From NCBI GenBank assembly GCA_003242515.1, contig QGUS01000054.1, positions 1 to 8,783 on the forward strand: 8,783 bases of DNA, in the 5' to 3' direction. Origin of the DNA: Actinomycetota bacterium (GTDB lineage Bacteria; Actinomycetota; Acidimicrobiia; Spongiisociales; ZC4RG35). Positions 6,258 through 8,783 of the stretch are shown piece after piece. The translations under genes and the position numbers were made by a program. Numbering within the stretch: position 1 is the stretch's first letter; the number at the start of each line of letters is the position of its first letter. The notes beneath the pieces were generated by a model that was not told where the DNA came from, made no database searches, and worked only from the letters and a program-made list of their open reading frames with translations.

Positions 6258-7549
6258 ATGAGACGCAGGAGGATCCTCGGGCTGATCGCCGCCGGGGCGG
6301 TGGTCTTCGTCGCGGCGGTCTCCTCCGGCGACGGCGGCTCACCGGCGGACCCCGGAGCCGCCGGACTCGCCTCCATCCCCTCCACATCCTCGACCCTTCC
6401 CTCGACGACCGTCACCGCGGATCCGACGACGACGACGGAGGTGGCCACCACCACGACGCTGCCTCCCACCACGACCACCAGGGCGATCCCGATGCCGGAG
6501 GTGGACCGCGCCGAGCTCCTGTTCGCACCGCTGGTGGCAGGCTCATCGGGTGACCCGGCCGCCGCTCCCCCGTCGGGCGCGACCCAGGCCATGGTGGTGT
6601 CGATCACCGACGGCGACACCATCCGGGTCCGGGTGGGCGGAGCCGTCGAGCCGCTGCGTCTCATCGGGATCAACTCCCCCGAGCCGGGCGAGTGCTTCGC
6701 CGCCGAGGCGGCCGCGATCCTCGAGTGGCTCGCGCCTCCGGGCTCGACCGTCTGGCTGACCACCGACGTCTCCGACCGCGACCGCTACGACCGTCTCCTC
6801 CGCCACGTCTGGGTGGGTCGGCTCAACCTCGGCGAGGAGCTGGTGCGCCGCGGCGCAGCCCTGGCCCGGGACTACCCGCCCGACACCTCTCTCTCGGGCC
6901 GCTTCCATGCCGCCCAGGAGGAGGCGAAGCGGCTCGGCCTCGGCCTCTGGGCGAAGGACGCCTGCGGCCCGTCCGCCGGATACGAAGTCGTCATCACCAA
7001 GGTCGAAGCGGATGCTCCCGGCAACGACCATGAGAACCTGAACGGCGAGTTCGTGGTGATCCGCAACCAGGGAGCGATGGGCGTCGACATGACCGGCTGG
7101 GTCCTGAAAGACGAGTCGGCGTCCCACCGCTACCGATTCCCCGACGGCTTCACGCTCGCCGCCGGGGCCAGCGTGACCGTCCACACCGGCTGCGGGAACG
7201 ACACCTCGTCGAAGCTCTTCTGGTGCAGCTCCAAGGGGGCGGTCTGGAACAACGAAGGCGACACCGCGTTCCTCCTCGACCACCATGGGAACCTGGTGCA
7301 CAGCCTGTCGTGGGGCCCACGGAGACCACTACCACCAGACCCAGGACCACCACGACCACCAAGCCGAAGCAGGGCGGAAGCGGAGGCTCCGGCGGGGGCA
7401 ACTGCCACCCGAGCTATCCCACCGTCTGCATCCCGCCGCCACCGCCCGACCTGGACTGCGGCGACATCCCATACCGCCGGTTCAAGGTGCTGCCACCCGA
7501 CCCGCACCGGTTCGACCGGGACAAGGACGGGATCGGCTGTGAGAGCTGA
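6258..7549 (+). CDS. Secreted staphylococcal nuclease-like protein with lamin-tail and Excalibur domains, frame-interrupted
   Basis: The N-terminus (MRRRR, then a hydrophobic segment at 6-21) is a signal or anchor. A Thr-rich linker follows (42-75). Residues 111-236 are a calcium-dependent nuclease domain with DGDT (118-121), RLIGINSPE (Arg134, Glu142; the usual Asp40 equivalent is Asn139), RYDRLLRHVW (Arg179 as the catalytic Arg87 equivalent) and GLGLWAKDAC. Residues 241-352 are a lamin-tail domain (GEFVVIRN, GWVLKDE, FTLAAGASVTVHTG). After Trp352 the reading frame must shift by -1 near 7313-7319 to continue into a second Thr-rich linker and a C-terminal Excalibur motif (DLDCGDIPY through DRDKDGIGCE), ending at 7549. 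Unshifted, the frame would run through Pro/Arg-rich nonsense to 7628. It probably degrades extracellular DNA or RNA. Domains are clear; the break is either an indel or assembly error, or less likely recoding. Confidence 0.85.
7313..7319 (+). other. Frame-change point in the nuclease gene (GGGGCCCA)
   Basis: The frame of the nuclease and lamin-tail domains runs tgg ggc cca, while the Excalibur-encoding frame runs ggg ccc acg. The step is -1, equal to one lost G or C in the GGGGCCC run. By coincidence or design, 7313-7319 reads G GGC CCA, the X XXY YYZ pattern of -1 slippery sites. No stem-loop is evident downstream in the C/A-rich linker, which argues for a plain indel. Confidence 0.7.
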
Positions 7550-7609
7550 CGACCGGTGCGGCGAAGGAACCTCATCGTCTCCGCTCCTGGCCTCTCCGAT
7601 CATGATGGG

Positions 7610-7625
7610 GTCAGCTCCTGCTGAC
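7610..7625 (+). other. Small hairpin between the nuclease and DUF222 genes
   Basis: GTCAGC (7610-7615), loop TCCT and GCTGAC (7620-7625) form a perfect 6-bp stem. It lies 60 bases after the nuclease stop and 50 bases before the next start. There is no T tract, so a termination role is only a guess. Confidence 0.3.
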
Positions 7626-7661
7626 TGATCCCTGACCTCGAGTTCTGTCACACCCGGGTCG

Positions 7662-7667
7662 TAGTGT
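7662..7667 (+). promoter_or_regulatory. Probable -10 box of the DUF222 gene (leaderless)
   Basis: TAGTGT (TANNNT form) is followed by exactly 7 bases and then the ATG at 7675, which suits transcription starting on the start codon. The expected -35 area around 7638-7645 gives no strong match. Confidence 0.5.
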
Positions 7668-7674
7668 CCGGGGC

Positions 7675-8783
7675 ATGTTCGAGACCGGGGCATCGCTCGG
7701 GGCTCGAGCGGGCGAGCCGATCGGCAACGGGGCTTCCGTCTGGGATGACGCCGAGTACGCCTACCAGCTGACGGAGCGAGAGTCGTCACGACCCTGGCCG
7801 GAGCCGGGCTTCCCGGCAGACGTCGACGACCTGCCTCCGATCGTTTTGGCCGTCCTAGTCCATCGCACCGACCCGGACTGCCTCCCGGGTCACGATCGCG
7901 TCCTCTATCTCAAGGCCCGGGAGCGGCTTGTCTCCCACCACCAGGCCGGATCACTCGATGCCATTGAGTCGATCACCCGCTGTGTCCCGCCTGACCACGA
8001 CCGTGACGACGACAGGATCGTGCTGCCCGAGCCGCGCTGGGAGTTCGCCTCCGACGAAGTACGGGCCGCGCTCCGTCTCACCCGCCACGGAGCCGAGCAG
8101 CGGGTCGACCTGGCCATCTCCCTCTCCGAGGAGTACCCGGAGTTGCTCGCGATGCTCCGTGAGGGACAGATCGACTTGTACCGGGTCCGCCTCGTCGTCG
8201 ACGGCGTCCGCAACCTCGACGCCGAGGAGCGAGCGGCGGTCGTCCACTCGATCCTGTCCGACCTGCCCGACCTCACTTCGGGTGAGGTGCGCACCCTGAT
8301 ACGCAAGCGGTGCGCGGAGATCGACCCGGAGAAGGCGGCCCGGCGCTACGACCGGACGGTCGAGCAGCGGACCTTCTGGGTGCGCGCCACGAGGAGGGGA
8401 CAGGCGAGGTCCATCTCCTCGACATCCCCCTCGACCGGGCCCGCGCCATCGGGCACCGGGTCCACGCCCACGCCCTGTCGCTCAAGGCGGCCGGCGACCG
8501 CCGGACCATGGATCAACTCCGGGCCGACGTGGCCACCGACCTGCTCACGCGCGACGGTGGCCGGAAAACGGGCCGGGACGAGACCGTCGAGCTCCGCGTC
8601 GACCTCACCACCCTGGCGGGCCTGGACGAGAGCGCCGGCGAGATTCCCGGTCTGGGCCCGATCCCTGCGCAGATCGCCCGCCAGATCGCCGAACGCAACA
8701 CCGACCGCCACTGGCGGTTCACCGTGACCGACGGCGAGGGCAACGTGGTCGACACCCGGATCCTCCGCCCCAGGGTCGCTGCG
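7675..8783 (+). CDS. DUF222 (13E12-type, HNH endonuclease family) protein, frame-interrupted and cut by the window end
   Basis: The first ~240 residues look like the helical DUF222 domain of actinobacterial HNH-associated proteins. Seen are ARERLVSHHQAG, then EVRAALRLTRHGAEQRVDLAISL, then LLAMLREGQIDLYRVRLVVDGVRNLDAEE, and LTSGEVRTLIRKR. These are the A-rich helix, Leu/Pro and G-x-I-x-x-x-x-x-R pattern typical of the family. Near 8388-8399 the frame must step by -1. The continuing frame reads EEGTGEVHLLDIPL, then RTMDQLRADVATDLL, then IPAQIARQIAER, then WRFTVTDGEGNV, and stays open to the last base. The old frame would stop at 8727. Members usually end in an HNH nuclease motif, which would lie beyond the window. 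Their cellular role is poorly defined; they occur in many copies per genome. Family call fairly sure; intactness of the gene not. Confidence 0.78.
8388..8399 (+). other. Frame-change point in the DUF222 gene
   Basis: Within CACGAGGAGGGG the upstream frame reads acg agg agg and the downstream coding frame reads gag gag ggg, a -1 step equal to one lost base. An extra G after ACG would restore a smooth RATEEGTGEVHLL. The site does not fit a slippery heptamer. Confidence 0.65.

Noticed and set aside
5075..6763. Long minus-strand open frame (562 codons) across the amidase and nuclease genes.
   Set aside because: It is compositionally a shadow (runs of Val, Gly, Asp and Arg) and lies opposite two genes with clear catalytic motifs.
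7320..7628. Unshifted C-terminus of the nuclease gene as a genuine Pro/Arg-rich tail.
   Set aside because: The alternative frame encodes a Thr-rich linker and an Excalibur motif, which is far more protein-like. The tail is its shadow.

Overview
The window is high-GC and densely coded. It reads as chromosomal DNA of an actinobacterium. Support comes from the strong G/C bias at third codon positions, a DUF222-type gene (a family centred on Actinomycetota), short TANNNT boxes 6 to 9 nt before several start codons as in leaderless actinobacterial mRNAs, and secreted proteins with long threonine-rich linkers. The linkers hint at Acidimicrobiia, but that rank is inference. I see no tRNA, rRNA, CRISPR array or insertion sequence, and no gene-free stretch longer than about 130 bases.

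Layout. Bases 2-256 (+) are the C-terminal end of an aldehyde dehydrogenase of the pyrroline-5-carboxylate dehydrogenase type. Converging on it, and read right to left, is an apparent three-gene minus-strand operon. It holds an epoxide-hydrolase-like alpha/beta hydrolase (4014-3169), a 601-residue fusion of an endonuclease IV-like AP endonuclease with a LigD-type polymerase/primase domain (3172-1367, sharing a GTGA overlap with the hydrolase), and a fusion of a HisA-like TIM barrel with a VOC/glyoxalase-fold domain (1334-261). Divergent from the operon is a HAD phosphatase (4069-5031), followed by a small intrinsic terminator.

Next comes an envelope/extracellular pair on the plus strand. The first is a membrane-anchored Amidase_3 (about 5105-6208) that seems to start at a CTG just after a 14-bp inverted repeat. 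The second is a secreted nuclease of staphylococcal nuclease type with a lamin-tail domain and an Excalibur motif (6258-7549), interrupted by a one-base frame change. The window ends inside a DUF222 (HNH-type) gene (7675 onward), also interrupted by a one-base frame change in the same direction.

Most interesting items. (1) The AP endonuclease-LigD polymerase fusion has essentially complete active-site motifs in both halves and no ligase or Ku nearby. It looks like a one-polypeptide machine for abasic-site incision and short gap filling. (2) The HisA-VOC fusion has lost the HisA catalytic base (Asp8 to Asn) and the canonical VOC metal ligands while keeping the phosphate-binding loops, which suggests a repurposed or ligand-sensing protein. 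The two lie next to each other in one operon, but no functional link can be shown from sequence alone.
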